Source of the DNA: Acanthosepion lycidas
Lineage: Eukaryota; Mollusca; Cephalopoda; Sepiida; Sepiidae
Assembly (NCBI GenBank): GCA_963932145.1
Contig: CAWVQA010000099.1
Span: 248,001 to 312,000 of the forward strand
Direction of reading: 5' to 3'
DNA: 64,000 nucleotides
Position numbers and translations under genes: made by a program
Part shown: positions 12,318 to 26,377 of the stretch, in pieces
How positions within the stretch are numbered: position 1 is the stretch's first letter
Layout of the letters: each line of letters opens with the position of its first letter
Notes under the pieces: generated by a model
Seen by the model: the letters and a program-made list of their open reading frames with translations, nothing else
The model's database searches: none
Told to the model about the DNA's origin: nothing

Positions 12318-15300
12318 GATCTTAGATTAGGTCTTTCCCTGTCCATAATGCTAAATTGAGGAAGTAAAATAGAAATAGTAATGGGAAACAGAAGAGAAAT
12401 GTACAGTGATCACGCATTTTGTGCCCACAATATTTTTCATGGAAATCCCAGTCATATGAGTCGAGTCCAGGCATGCTACGATCACGGTATGAATTTGAAG
12501 GCAAAATATTTTTTTGCAGATCTTAGATTAGGTCTTTCCCTGTCCATAATGCTAAATTGAGGAAGTAAAATAGAAATAGTAATGGGAAACAGAAGAGAAA
12601 TGTACAGTGATGACGCATTTTGTGCCCACAATCTTTTTCATGGAAATCCCAGTCATATGAGTCGAGTCCAGGCATGCTACGATCACGGTATGAATTTGAA
12701 GGCAAAATATTTTTTTGCAGATCTTAGATTAGGTCTTTCCAAGTCCATAATGCTAAATTGAGGAAGTAAAATAGAAATACTAATGGGAAATAGAAGAGAA
12801 ATGTACAGTGATCACGCATTTTGTGCCCACAATCTTTTTCATGGAAATCCCAGTCATATGAGTCGAGTCCAGGCATGCTACGATCACGGTATGAATTTGA
12901 AGGCAAAATATTTTTTTGCAGATCTTAGATTAGGTCTTTCCCTGTCCATAATGCTAAATTGAGGAAGTAAAATAGAAATAGTAATGGGAAACAGAGGAGA
13001 AATCTACAGTGATCACCCATTTTGTGCCCACAATCTTTTTCATGGAAATCCCAGTCATATGAGAAGAGTCCATGCATGCTACAATCACGGTATGAATTTG
13101 AAGGCAAAATATTTTTTTGCAGATCTTAGATTAGGTCTTTCCCTGTCCATAATGCTAAATTGAGGAAGTAAAATAGAAATAGTAATGGGAAACAGAAGAG
13201 AAATGTACAGTGATCACGCATTTTGTGCGCACAATCTTTTTCATGGAAATCCCAGTCATATGAGTCGAGTCCAGGCATGCTACGATCACGGTATGAATTT
13301 GAAGGCAAAATATTTTTTTGCAGATCTTAGATTAGGTCTTTCCAAGTCCATAATGCTAAATTAAGGAAGTAAAATAGAAATACTAATGGGAAATAGAAGA
13401 GAAATGTACAGTGATCACCCATTTTGGGCCCACAATCTTTTTCATGGAAATCCCAGTCATATGAGTCGAGTCCATGCATGCTACGATCACGGTATGAATT
13501 TGAAGGAAAAATATTTTTTTGCAGATCTTAGATTAGGTCTTTCCCTGTCCATAATGCTAAATTGAGGAAGTAAAATAGAAATACTAATGGGAAATAGAAG
13601 AGAAATGTACAGTGATCACCCATTTTGTGCCCACAATCTTTTTCATGGAAATCCCAGTCATATGAGTTGAGTCCATGCATGCTACGTTCACGGTATGAAC
13701 TTGAAGGCAAAATATTTTTTTGCAGATCTTAGATTAGGTCTTTCCCTGTCCATAATGCTAAATTGAGGAAGTAAAATAGAAATAGTAATGGGAAACAGAA
13801 GAGAAATGTACAGTGATCACGCATTTTGTGCCCACAATATTTTTCATGGAAATCCCAGTCATATGAGTCGAGTCCAGGCATGCTACGATCACGGTATGAA
13901 TTTGAAGGCAAAATATTTTTTTGCAGATCTTAGATTAGGTCTTTCCCTGTCCATAATGCTAAAGTGAGGAAGTAAAATAGAAATAGTAATGGGAAACAGA
14001 AGAGAAATGTACAGTGATCACGCATTTTGTGCCCACAATCTTTTTCATGGAAATCCCAGTCATGTGAGTCGAGTCCAGGCATGCTACGATCACGGTATGA
14101 ATTTGAAGGCAAAATATTTTTTTGCAGATCTTAGATTAGGTCTTTCCCTGTCCATAATGCTAAATTGAGGAAGTAAAATAGAAATAGTAATGGGAAACAG
14201 AGGAGAAATCTACAGTGATCACCCATTTTGTGCCCACAATCTTTTTCATGGAAATCCCAGTCATATGAGACGAGTCCATGCATGCTACAATCACGGTATG
14301 AATTTGAAGGCAAAATATTTTTTTGCAGATCTTAGATTAGGTCTTTCCCTGTCCATAATGCTAAATTGAGGAAGTAAAATAGAAATAGTAATGGGAAACA
14401 GAAGAGAAATGTACAGTGATCACGCATTTTGTGCCCACAATCTTTTTCATGGAAATCCCAGTCATATGAGTCGAGTCCAGGCATGCTACGATCACGGTAT
14501 GAATTTGAAGGCAAAATATTTTTTTGCAGATCTTAGATTAGGTCTTTCCAAGTCCATAATGCTAAATTAAGGAAGTAAAATAGAAATACTAATGGGAAAC
14601 AGAAGAGAAATGTACAGTGATCACCCATTTTGGGCCCACAATCTTTTTCATGGAAATCCCAGTCATATGAGTCGAGTCCATGCATGCTACGATCACGGTA
14701 TGAATTTGAAGGAAAAATATTTTTTTGCAGATCTTAGATTAGGTCTTTCCCTGTCCATAATGCTAAATTGAGGAAGTAAAATAGAAATACTAATGGGAAA
14801 TAGAAGAGAAATGTACAGTGATCACCCATTTTGTGCCCACAATCTTTTTCATGGAAATCCCAGTCATATGAGTCGAGTCCATGCATGCTACGATCACGGT
14901 ATGTACTTGAAGGCAAAATATTTTTTTGCTGATCTTAGATTAGGTCTTTCCCTGTCCATAATGCTAAATTGAGGAAGTAAAATAGAAATAGTAATGGGAA
15001 ACAGAAGAGAAATGTACAGTGATGACCCATTTTGTGCCCACAATCTTTTTCATGGAAATCCCAGTCATATGATTCGAGTCCATGCATGCTACGATCACGG
15101 TATGAATTTGAAGGCAAAATATTTTTTTGCAGATCTTAGATTAGGTCTTTCCCTGTCCATAATGCTAAAGTGAGGAAGTAAAATAGAAATAGTAATGGGA
15201 AACAGAAGAGAAATGTACAGTGATCACGCATTTTGTGCCCACAATCTTTTTCATGGAAATCCCAGTCATGTGAGTCGAGTCCAGGCATGCTACGATCACG

Positions 15301-18300
15301 GTATGAATTTGAAGGCAAAATATTTTTTTGCAGATCTTAGATTAGGTCTTTCCCTGTCCATAATGCTAAATTGAGGAAGTAAAATAGAAATACTAATGGG
15401 AAATAGAAGAGAAATGTACAGTGATCACGCATTTTGTGCCCACAATCTTTTTCATGGAAATCCCAGTCATATGAGTCGAGTCCAGGCATGCTACGATCAC
15501 GGTATGAATTTGAAGGCAAAATATTTTTTTGCAGATCTTAGATTAGGTCTTTCCCTGTCCATAATGCTAAATTGAGGAAGTAAAATAGAAATACTAATGG
15601 GAAATAGAAAAGAAATGTACAGTGATCGCCCATTTTGTGCCCACAATCTTTTTCATGGAAATCCCAGTCATATGAGTCGAGTCCATGCATGCTACGATCA
15701 CGGTATGAACTTGAAGGCAAAATATTTTTTTGCTGATCTTAGATTAGGTCTTTCCCTGTCCATAATGCTAAATTGAGGAAGTAAAATAGAAATACTAATG
15801 GGAAATAGAAGAGAAATGTACAGTGATCACCCATTTTGGGCCCACAATCTTTTTCATGGAAATCCCAGTCATATGATTCGAGTCCATGCATGCTACGATC
15901 ACGGTATGAATTTGAAGGCAAAATATTTTTTTGCAGATCTTAGATTAGGTCTTTCCAAGTCCATAATGCTAAATTAAGGAAGTAAAATAGAAATACTAAT
16001 GGGAAATAGAAGAGAAATGTACAGTGATCACCCATTTTGGGCCCACAATCTTTTTCATGGAAATCCCAGTCATATGAGTCGAGTCCATGCATGCTACGCT
16101 CACGGTATGAATTTGAAGGAAAAATATTTTTTTGCAGATCTTAGATTAGGTCTTTCCCTGTCCATAATGCTAAATTGAGGAAGTAAAATAGAAATAGTAA
16201 TGGGAAACAGAAGAGAAATGTACAGTGATCACCCATTTTGGGCCCACAATCTTTTTCATGGAAATCCCAGTCATATGAGTCGAGTCCATGCATGCTACGC
16301 TCACGGTATGAATTTGAAGGAAAAATATTTTTTTGCTGATCTTAGATTAGGTCTTTCCCTGTCCATAATGCTAAATTGAGGAAGTAAAATAGAAATACTA
16401 ATGGGAAATAGAAGAGAAATGTACAGTGATCACCCATTTTGTGCCCACAATCATTTTCATGGAAATCCCAGTCATATGAGTCGAGTCCATGCATGCTACG
16501 ATCACGGTATGAACTTGAAGGCAAAATATTTTTTTGCTGATCTTAGATTAGGTCTTTCCCTGTCCATAATGCTAAATTGAGGAAGTAAAATAGAAATAGT
16601 AATGGGAAACAGAAGAGAAATGTACAGTGATGACCCATTTTGTGCCCACAATCTTTTTCATGGAAATCCCAGTCATATGATTCGAGTCCATGCATGCTAC
16701 GATCACGGTATGAATTTGAAGGCAAAATATTTTTTTGCAGATCTTAGATTAGGTCTTTCCCTGTCCATAATGCTAAAGTGAGGAAGTAAAATAGAAATAG
16801 TAATGGGAAACAGAAGAGAAATGTACAGTGATCACGCATTTTGTGCCCACAATCTTTTTCATGGAAATCCCAGTCATGTGAGTCGAGTCCAGGCATGCTA
16901 CGATCACGGTATGAATTTGAAGGCAAAATATTTTTTTGCAGATCTTAGATTAGGTCTTTCCCTGTCCATAATGCTAAATTGAGGAAGTAAAATAGAAATA
17001 GTAATGGGAAACAGAGGAGAAATGTACAGTGATCACCCATTTTGTGCCCACAATCTTTTTCATGGAAATCCCAGTCATATGAGACGAGTCCATGCATGCT
17101 ACGATCACGGTATGAATTTGAAGGCAAAATATTTTTTTGCAGATCTTAGATTAGGTCTTTCCCTGTCCATAATGCTAAATTGAGGAAGTAAAATAGAAAT
17201 AGTAATGGGAAACAGAAGAGAAATGTACAGTGATCACGCATTTTGTGCCCACAATCTTTTTCATGGAAATCCCAGTCATATGAGTCGAGTCCATGCATGC
17301 TACGATCACGGTATGAATTTGAAGGCAAAATATTTTTTTGCAGATCTTAGATTAGGTCTTTCCCTGTCCATAATGCTAAATTGAGGAAGTAAAATAGAAA
17401 TAGTAATGGGAAACAGAAGAGAAATGTACAGTGATCACGCATTTTGTGCCCACAATCTTTTTCATGGAAATCCCAGTCATATGAGTCGAGTCCAGGCATG
17501 CTACGATCACGGTATGAATTTGAAGGCAAAATATTTTTTTGCAGATCTTAGATTAGATCTTTCCCTGTCCATAATGCTAAATCGAGGAAGTAAAATAGAA
17601 ATACTAATGGGAAATAGAAAAGAAATGTACAGTGATCGCCCATTTTGTGCCCACAATCTTTTTCATGGAAATCCCAGTCATATGAGTCGAGTCCATGCAT
17701 GCTACGATCACGGTATGAACTTGAAGGCAAAATATTTTTTTGCTGATCTTAGATTAGGTCTTTCCCTGTCCATAATGCTAAATTGAGGAAGTAAAATAGA
17801 AATAGTAATGGGAAACAGAAGAGAAATGTACAGTGATCACGCATTTTGTGCCCACAATCTTTTTCATGGAAATCCCAGTCATATGAGTCGAGTCCAGGCA
17901 TGCTACGATCACGGTATGAATTTGAAGGCAAAATATTTTTTTGCAGATCTTAGATTAGGTCTTTCCAAGTCCATAATGCTAAATTAAGGAAGTAAAATAG
18001 AAATACTAATGGGAAATAGAAGAGAAATGTACAGTGATCACCCATTTTGGGCCCACAATCTTTTTCATGGAAATCCCAGTCATATGAGTCGAGTCCATGC
18101 ATGCTACGATCACGGTATGAATTTGAAGGAAAAATATTTTTTTGCAGATCTTAGATTAGGTCTTTCCCTGTCCATAATGCTAAATTGAGGAAGTAAAATA
18201 GAAAGACTAATGGGAAATAGAAGAGAAATGTACAGTGATCACCCATTTTGTGCCCACAATCTTTTTCATGGAAATCCCAGTCATATGAGTCGAGTCCATG

Positions 18301-19955
18301 CATGCTACGATCACGGTATGAATTTGAAGGCAAAATATTTTTTTGCAGATCTTAGATTAGGTCTTTCCCTGTCCATAATGCTAAATTGAGGAAGTAAAAT
18401 AGAAATAGTAATGGGAAACAGAAGAGAAATGTACAGTGATGACCCACTTTGTGCCCACAATCTTTTTCATGGAAATCCCAGTCATATGATTCGAGTCCAT
18501 GCATGCTACGATCACGGTATGAATTTGAAGGCAAAATATTTTTTTGCAGATCTTAGATTAGGTCTTTCCCTGTCCATAATGCTAAAGTGAGGAAGTAAAA
18601 TAGAAATAGTAATGGGAAACAGAGGAGAAATGTACAGTGATCACGCATTTTGTGCCCACAATCTTTTTCATGGAAATCCCAGTCATATGAGACGAGTCCA
18701 TGCATGCTACGATCACGGTATGAATTTGAAGGCAAAATATTTTTTTGCAGATCTTAGATTAGGTCTTTCCCTGTCCATAATGCTAAATTGAGGAAGTAAA
18801 ATAGAAATAGTAATGGGAAACAGAAGAGAAATGTACAGTGATCACCCATTTTGGGCCCACAATCTTTTTCATGGAAATCCCAGTCATATGAGTCGAGTCC
18901 ATGCATGCTACGATCACGGTATGAATTTGAAGGAAAAATATTTTTTTGAAGATCTCAGATTAGGTCTTTCCCTGTCCATAATGCTAAATTGAGGAAGTAA
19001 AATAGAAATAGTAATGGGAAACAGAAGAGAAATGTACAGTGATCACGCATTTTGTGCCCACAATCTTTTTCATGGAAATCCCAGTCATATGAGTCGAGTC
19101 CATGCATGCTACGATCACGGTATGAATTTGAAGGCAAAATATTTTTTTGCAGATCTTAGATTAGGTCTTTCCCTGTCCATAATGCTAAATTGAGGAAGTA
19201 AAAAAGAAATAGTAATGGGAAACAGAAGAGAAATGTACAGTGATCACGCATTTTGTGCCCACAATCTTTTTCATGGAAATCCCAGTCATATGAGTCGAGT
19301 CCAGGCATGCTACGATCACGGTATGAATTTGAAGGCAAAATATTTTTTTGCAGATCTTAGATTAGGTCTTTCCCTGTCCATAATGCTAAATTGAGGAAGT
19401 AAAATAGAAATACTAATGGGAAATAGAAAAGAAATGTACAGTGATCGCCCATTTTGTGCCCACAATCTTTTTCATGGAAATCCCAGTCATATGAGTCGAG
19501 TCCATGCATGCTACGATCACGGTATGAACTTGAAGGCAAAATATTTTTTTGCTGATCTTAGATTAGGTCTTTCCCTGTCCATAATGCTAAATTGAGGAAG
19601 TAAAATAGAAATAGTAATGGGAAACAGAAGAGAAATGTACAGTGATGACCCATTTTGTGCCCACAATCTTTTTCATGGAAATCCCAGTCATATGATTCGA
19701 GTCCATGCATGCTACGATCACGGTATGAATTTGAAGGCAAAATATTTTTTTGCAGATCTTAGATTAGGTCTTTCCCTGTCCATAATGCTAAATTGAGGAA
19801 GTAAAATAGAAATAGTAATGGGAAAGAGAAGAGAAATTTACAGTGATCACACATTTTCTGCCCACAATCTTTTTCATGGAAATCCCAGTCATATGAGACG
19901 AGTCCATGCATGATACGATCACGGTATGAATTTGAAGGCAAAATATTTTTTTGCA
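12318..19955 (+). repeat. Mosaic block with mixed 6-, 7-, 8- and 9-monomer spacings
   Basis: Marker monomers recur here at several lags. The ATCTACAG/TACAATCACGG monomer is at 12925 and 14131 (1,206 bp). The CTAAAGTGAGG monomer is at 13930, 15136, 16744 and 18553 (1,206, 1,608, 1,809 bp). The GTGATGACCC plus ATGATTCGAG monomer is at 14935, 16543, 18352 and 19558. The TGGGCCC monomer with CCAAGTCC is at 13327, 14533, 15940 and 17950. Runs such as 17146-17730 and 18955-19539 line up at 1,809 bp. Strings are short and broken, which suggests several older, overlapping rounds of exchange rather than one recent duplication. Confidence 0.8.
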
Positions 19956-22900
19956 GATCTTAGATTAGGTCTTTCCCTGTCCATAATGCTAAATTGAGGA
20001 AGTAAAATAGAAATAGTAATGGGAAACAGAAGAGAAATGTACAGTGATCACCCATTTTGTGCCCACAATCTTTTTCATGGAAATCCCAGTCATATGAGTC
20101 GAGTCCATGCATGCTACGATCACGGTATGAATTTGAAGGCAAAATATTTTTTTGCTGATCTTAGATTAGGTCTTTCCCTGTCCATAATGCTAAATTGAGG
20201 AAGTAAAATAGAAATAGTAATGGGAAACAGAAGAGAAATGTACAGTGATCACCCATTTTGTGCCCACAATCTTTTTCATGGAAATCTCAGTCATATGAGT
20301 GGAGTCCAGGCATGCTACGATCACCGTATGAATTTGAAGGCAAAATATTTTTTTGCAGACCTTAGATTAGGTCTTTCCCTGTCCATAATGCTACATTGAG
20401 GAAGTAAAATGGAAATAGTAATGGGAATCAGAAGAGGAATGTACAGTGATCACGCATTTTGTGCCCACAATTTTTTCATGGAAATCCCAGTCATATGAGT
20501 CGAGTCCAGGCATGCTACGATCACGGTATGAATTTGAAGGCAAAATATTTTTTTACAGATCTTAGATTAGGTCTTTCCCTGTCCATAATGCTAAATTGAG
20601 GAAGTAAAATAGAAATACTAATGGGAAACAGAACAGAAATGTACAGTGATCACACATTTTGTGCCCACAATCTTTTTCATGGAAATCCCAGTCATATGAG
20701 ACGAGTCCAGGCATGCTACGATCACGGTATGAATTTGAAGGCAAAATTTTTTTTTGCAGATCTTAGATTAGGTCTTTCCCAGTCCATAATGCTAAATTGA
20801 GGAAGTAAAATAGAAATTGTAATGGGAAACATAAGAGAAATATACAGTGATCACGCATTTTGTGCCCAGAATGTTTTTCATGGAAATCCCAGTCATATGA
20901 GTCGAGTCCATGCATGCTACGCTCACGGTATGAATTTGAAGGCAAAATATTTTTTTGCTGATCTTAGATTAGGTCTTTCCCTGTCCATAATGCTAAATTG
21001 AGGAAGTAAAATAGAAATAGTAATGGGAAACAGAAGAGAAATGTACAGTGATCACGCATTTTGTGCCCACAATCTTTTTCATGGAAATCCCAGTCATATG
21101 AGTCGAGTCCAGGCATGCTACGATCACGGTATGAATTTGAAGGCAAAATATTTTTTACAGATCTTAGATTAGGTCTTTCCCTGTCCATAATGCTAAATTG
21201 AGGAAGTAAAATAGAAATAGTAATGGGAAACAGAAGAGAAATGTACAGTGATCACGCATTTTGTGCCCACAATTTTTTCATGGAAATCCCAGTCATATGA
21301 GTCGAGTCCATGCATGCTACGATCACGGTATGAATTTGAAGGCAAAATATTTTTTTACAGATCATAGATTAGGTCTTTCCCTGTCCATAATGCTAAATTG
21401 AGGAAGTAAAATAGAAATACTAATGGGAAACAGAACAGAAATGTACAGTGATCACACATTTTGTGCCCACAATCTTTTTCATGGAAATCCCAGTCATATG
21501 AGTCGAGTCCAGGCATGCTACGATCACGGTATGAATTTGAAGGCAAAATATTTTTTTACAGATCTTAGATTAGGTCTTTCCCTGTCCATAATGCTAAATT
21601 GAGGAAGTAAAATAGAAATACTAATGGGAAACAGAACAGAAATGTACAGTGATCACACATTTTGTGCCCACAATCTTTTTCATGGAAATCCCAGTCATAT
21701 GAGACGAGTCCAGGCATGCTACGATCACGGTATGAATTTGAAGGCAAAATATTTTTTTGCAGATCTTAGATTAGGTCTTTCCCAGTCCATAATGCTAAAT
21801 TGAGGAAGTAAAATAGAAATTGTAATGGGAAACAGAAGAGAAATGTACAGTGATCACGCATTTTGTGCCCACAATCTTTTTCATGGAAATCCCAGTCATA
21901 TGAGTCGAGTCCAGGCATGCTACGATCACGGTATGAATTTGAAGGCAAAATATTTTTTACAGATCTTAGATTAGGTCTTTCCCTGTCCATAATGCTAAAT
22001 TGAGGAAGTAAAATAGAAATAGTAATGGGAAACAGAAGAGAAATGTACAGTGATCACGCATTTTGTGCCCACAATCTTTTTCATGGGAATCCCAGTCATA
22101 TGAGTCGAGTCCATGCATGCTACGATTACGGTATGAATTTGAAGGCAAAATATTTTTTTGCTGATCTTAGATTAGGTCTTTCCCTGTCCATAATGCTAAA
22201 TTGAGGAAGTAAAATAGAAATAGTAATGGGAAACAGAAGAGAAATGTACAGTGATCACCCATTTTGTGCCCACAATCTTTTTCATGGAAATCCCAGTCAT
22301 ATGAGAGGAGTCCAGGCATGCTACGATCACGGTATGAATTTGAAGGCAAAATATTTTTTTGCAGACCTTAGATTAGGTCTTTCCCTGTCCATAATGCTAA
22401 ATTGAGGAAGTAAAATGGAAATAGTAATGGGAATCAGAAGAGAAATGTACAGTGATCACGCATTTTGTGCCCACAATCTTTTTCATGGAAATCCCAGTCA
22501 TATGAGTCGAGTCCAGGCATGCTACGATCACGGTATGAATTTGAAGGCAAAATATTTTTTTACAGATCTTAGATTAGGTCTTTCCCTGTCCATAATGCTA
22601 AATTGAGGAAGTAAAATAGAAATACTAATGGGAAACAGAACAGAAATGTACAGTGATCACACATTTTGTGCCCACAATCTTTTTCATGGAAATCCCAGTC
22701 ATATGAGACGAGTCCAGGCATGCTACGATCACGGTATGAATTTTAAGGCAAAATATTTTTTTGCAGATCTTAGATTAGGTCTTTCCCAGTCCATAATGCT
22801 AAATTGAGGAAGTAAAATAGAAATTGTAATGGGAAACAGAAGAGAAATGTACAGTGATCACGCATTTTGTGCCCACAATCTTTTTCATGGAAATCTTAGT

Positions 22901-23166
22901 CATATGAGTGGAGTCCAGGCATGCTACGATCACGGTATGAATTTGAAGGCAAAATATTTTTTACAGATCTTATATTAGGTCTTTCCCTGTCCATAATGCT
23001 AAATTGAGGAAGTAAAATAGAAATAGTAATGGGAAACAGAAGAGAAATGTACAGTGATCACGCATTTTGTGCCCACAATCTTTTTCATGGAAATGCCAGT
23101 CATATGAGTCGAGTCCATGCATGCTACGATCACGGTATGAATTTGAAGGCAAAATATTTTTTTGCT
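19956..23166 (+). repeat. 16-monomer HOR, 3,211 bp, copy 1
   Basis: Sixteen monomers (3,216 bp nominal, 5 bp short) are repeated in tandem at 23167. Private variants shared by both copies include CACCGTATG, CTACATTGAGG, GAAGAGGAATG, ACATAAGAGAAATATAC, CCAGAATGTTTTTC, TACGATTACGG, TATGAATTTTAAGG and AAATCTTAGTC. Reading the two copies against each other I found three substitutions: 21714 (G here, T at 24925), 22973 (T, G at 26184) and 23037 (C, G at 26248). That is about 99.9% identity, subject to machine alignment. Many monomers here end in ACA, a form not prominent in the first 20 kb. Confidence 0.93.
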
Positions 23167-26100
23167 GATCTTAGATTAGGTCTTTCCCTGTCCATAATGC
23201 TAAATTGAGGAAGTAAAATAGAAATAGTAATGGGAAACAGAAGAGAAATGTACAGTGATCACCCATTTTGTGCCCACAATCTTTTTCATGGAAATCCCAG
23301 TCATATGAGTCGAGTCCATGCATGCTACGATCACGGTATGAATTTGAAGGCAAAATATTTTTTTGCTGATCTTAGATTAGGTCTTTCCCTGTCCATAATG
23401 CTAAATTGAGGAAGTAAAATAGAAATAGTAATGGGAAACAGAAGAGAAATGTACAGTGATCACCCATTTTGTGCCCACAATCTTTTTCATGGAAATCTCA
23501 GTCATATGAGTGGAGTCCAGGCATGCTACGATCACCGTATGAATTTGAAGGCAAAATATTTTTTTGCAGACCTTAGATTAGGTCTTTCCCTGTCCATAAT
23601 GCTACATTGAGGAAGTAAAATGGAAATAGTAATGGGAATCAGAAGAGGAATGTACAGTGATCACGCATTTTGTGCCCACAATTTTTTCATGGAAATCCCA
23701 GTCATATGAGTCGAGTCCAGGCATGCTACGATCACGGTATGAATTTGAAGGCAAAATATTTTTTTACAGATCTTAGATTAGGTCTTTCCCTGTCCATAAT
23801 GCTAAATTGAGGAAGTAAAATAGAAATACTAATGGGAAACAGAACAGAAATGTACAGTGATCACACATTTTGTGCCCACAATCTTTTTCATGGAAATCCC
23901 AGTCATATGAGACGAGTCCAGGCATGCTACGATCACGGTATGAATTTGAAGGCAAAATTTTTTTTTGCAGATCTTAGATTAGGTCTTTCCCAGTCCATAA
24001 TGCTAAATTGAGGAAGTAAAATAGAAATTGTAATGGGAAACATAAGAGAAATATACAGTGATCACGCATTTTGTGCCCAGAATGTTTTTCATGGAAATCC
24101 CAGTCATATGAGTCGAGTCCATGCATGCTACGCTCACGGTATGAATTTGAAGGCAAAATATTTTTTTGCTGATCTTAGATTAGGTCTTTCCCTGTCCATA
24201 ATGCTAAATTGAGGAAGTAAAATAGAAATAGTAATGGGAAACAGAAGAGAAATGTACAGTGATCACGCATTTTGTGCCCACAATCTTTTTCATGGAAATC
24301 CCAGTCATATGAGTCGAGTCCAGGCATGCTACGATCACGGTATGAATTTGAAGGCAAAATATTTTTTACAGATCTTAGATTAGGTCTTTCCCTGTCCATA
24401 ATGCTAAATTGAGGAAGTAAAATAGAAATAGTAATGGGAAACAGAAGAGAAATGTACAGTGATCACGCATTTTGTGCCCACAATTTTTTCATGGAAATCC
24501 CAGTCATATGAGTCGAGTCCATGCATGCTACGATCACGGTATGAATTTGAAGGCAAAATATTTTTTTACAGATCATAGATTAGGTCTTTCCCTGTCCATA
24601 ATGCTAAATTGAGGAAGTAAAATAGAAATACTAATGGGAAACAGAACAGAAATGTACAGTGATCACACATTTTGTGCCCACAATCTTTTTCATGGAAATC
24701 CCAGTCATATGAGTCGAGTCCAGGCATGCTACGATCACGGTATGAATTTGAAGGCAAAATATTTTTTTACAGATCTTAGATTAGGTCTTTCCCTGTCCAT
24801 AATGCTAAATTGAGGAAGTAAAATAGAAATACTAATGGGAAACAGAACAGAAATGTACAGTGATCACACATTTTGTGCCCACAATCTTTTTCATGGAAAT
24901 CCCAGTCATATGAGACGAGTCCAGTCATGCTACGATCACGGTATGAATTTGAAGGCAAAATATTTTTTTGCAGATCTTAGATTAGGTCTTTCCCAGTCCA
25001 TAATGCTAAATTGAGGAAGTAAAATAGAAATTGTAATGGGAAACAGAAGAGAAATGTACAGTGATCACGCATTTTGTGCCCACAATCTTTTTCATGGAAA
25101 TCCCAGTCATATGAGTCGAGTCCAGGCATGCTACGATCACGGTATGAATTTGAAGGCAAAATATTTTTTACAGATCTTAGATTAGGTCTTTCCCTGTCCA
25201 TAATGCTAAATTGAGGAAGTAAAATAGAAATAGTAATGGGAAACAGAAGAGAAATGTACAGTGATCACGCATTTTGTGCCCACAATCTTTTTCATGGGAA
25301 TCCCAGTCATATGAGTCGAGTCCATGCATGCTACGATTACGGTATGAATTTGAAGGCAAAATATTTTTTTGCTGATCTTAGATTAGGTCTTTCCCTGTCC
25401 ATAATGCTAAATTGAGGAAGTAAAATAGAAATAGTAATGGGAAACAGAAGAGAAATGTACAGTGATCACCCATTTTGTGCCCACAATCTTTTTCATGGAA
25501 ATCCCAGTCATATGAGAGGAGTCCAGGCATGCTACGATCACGGTATGAATTTGAAGGCAAAATATTTTTTTGCAGACCTTAGATTAGGTCTTTCCCTGTC
25601 CATAATGCTAAATTGAGGAAGTAAAATGGAAATAGTAATGGGAATCAGAAGAGAAATGTACAGTGATCACGCATTTTGTGCCCACAATCTTTTTCATGGA
25701 AATCCCAGTCATATGAGTCGAGTCCAGGCATGCTACGATCACGGTATGAATTTGAAGGCAAAATATTTTTTTACAGATCTTAGATTAGGTCTTTCCCTGT
25801 CCATAATGCTAAATTGAGGAAGTAAAATAGAAATACTAATGGGAAACAGAACAGAAATGTACAGTGATCACACATTTTGTGCCCACAATCTTTTTCATGG
25901 AAATCCCAGTCATATGAGACGAGTCCAGGCATGCTACGATCACGGTATGAATTTTAAGGCAAAATATTTTTTTGCAGATCTTAGATTAGGTCTTTCCCAG
26001 TCCATAATGCTAAATTGAGGAAGTAAAATAGAAATTGTAATGGGAAACAGAAGAGAAATGTACAGTGATCACGCATTTTGTGCCCACAATCTTTTTCATG

Positions 26101-26377
26101 GAAATCTTAGTCATATGAGTGGAGTCCAGGCATGCTACGATCACGGTATGAATTTGAAGGCAAAATATTTTTTACAGATCTTAGATTAGGTCTTTCCCTG
26201 TCCATAATGCTAAATTGAGGAAGTAAAATAGAAATAGTAATGGGAAAGAGAAGAGAAATGTACAGTGATCACGCATTTTGTGCCCACAATCTTTTTCATG
26301 GAAATGCCAGTCATATGAGTCGAGTCCATGCATGCTACGATCACGGTATGAATTTGAAGGCAAAATATTTTTTTGCT
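23167..26377 (+). repeat. 16-monomer HOR, 3,211 bp, copy 2
   Basis: Tandem partner of copy 1, with the same 16 monomer types in the same order and the same 1-bp deletions (for example CCCACAATTTTTTC). The match fades just past 26377, where AATGGAAATAG appears at about 26429 in place of AATAGAAATAG. Confidence 0.93.
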
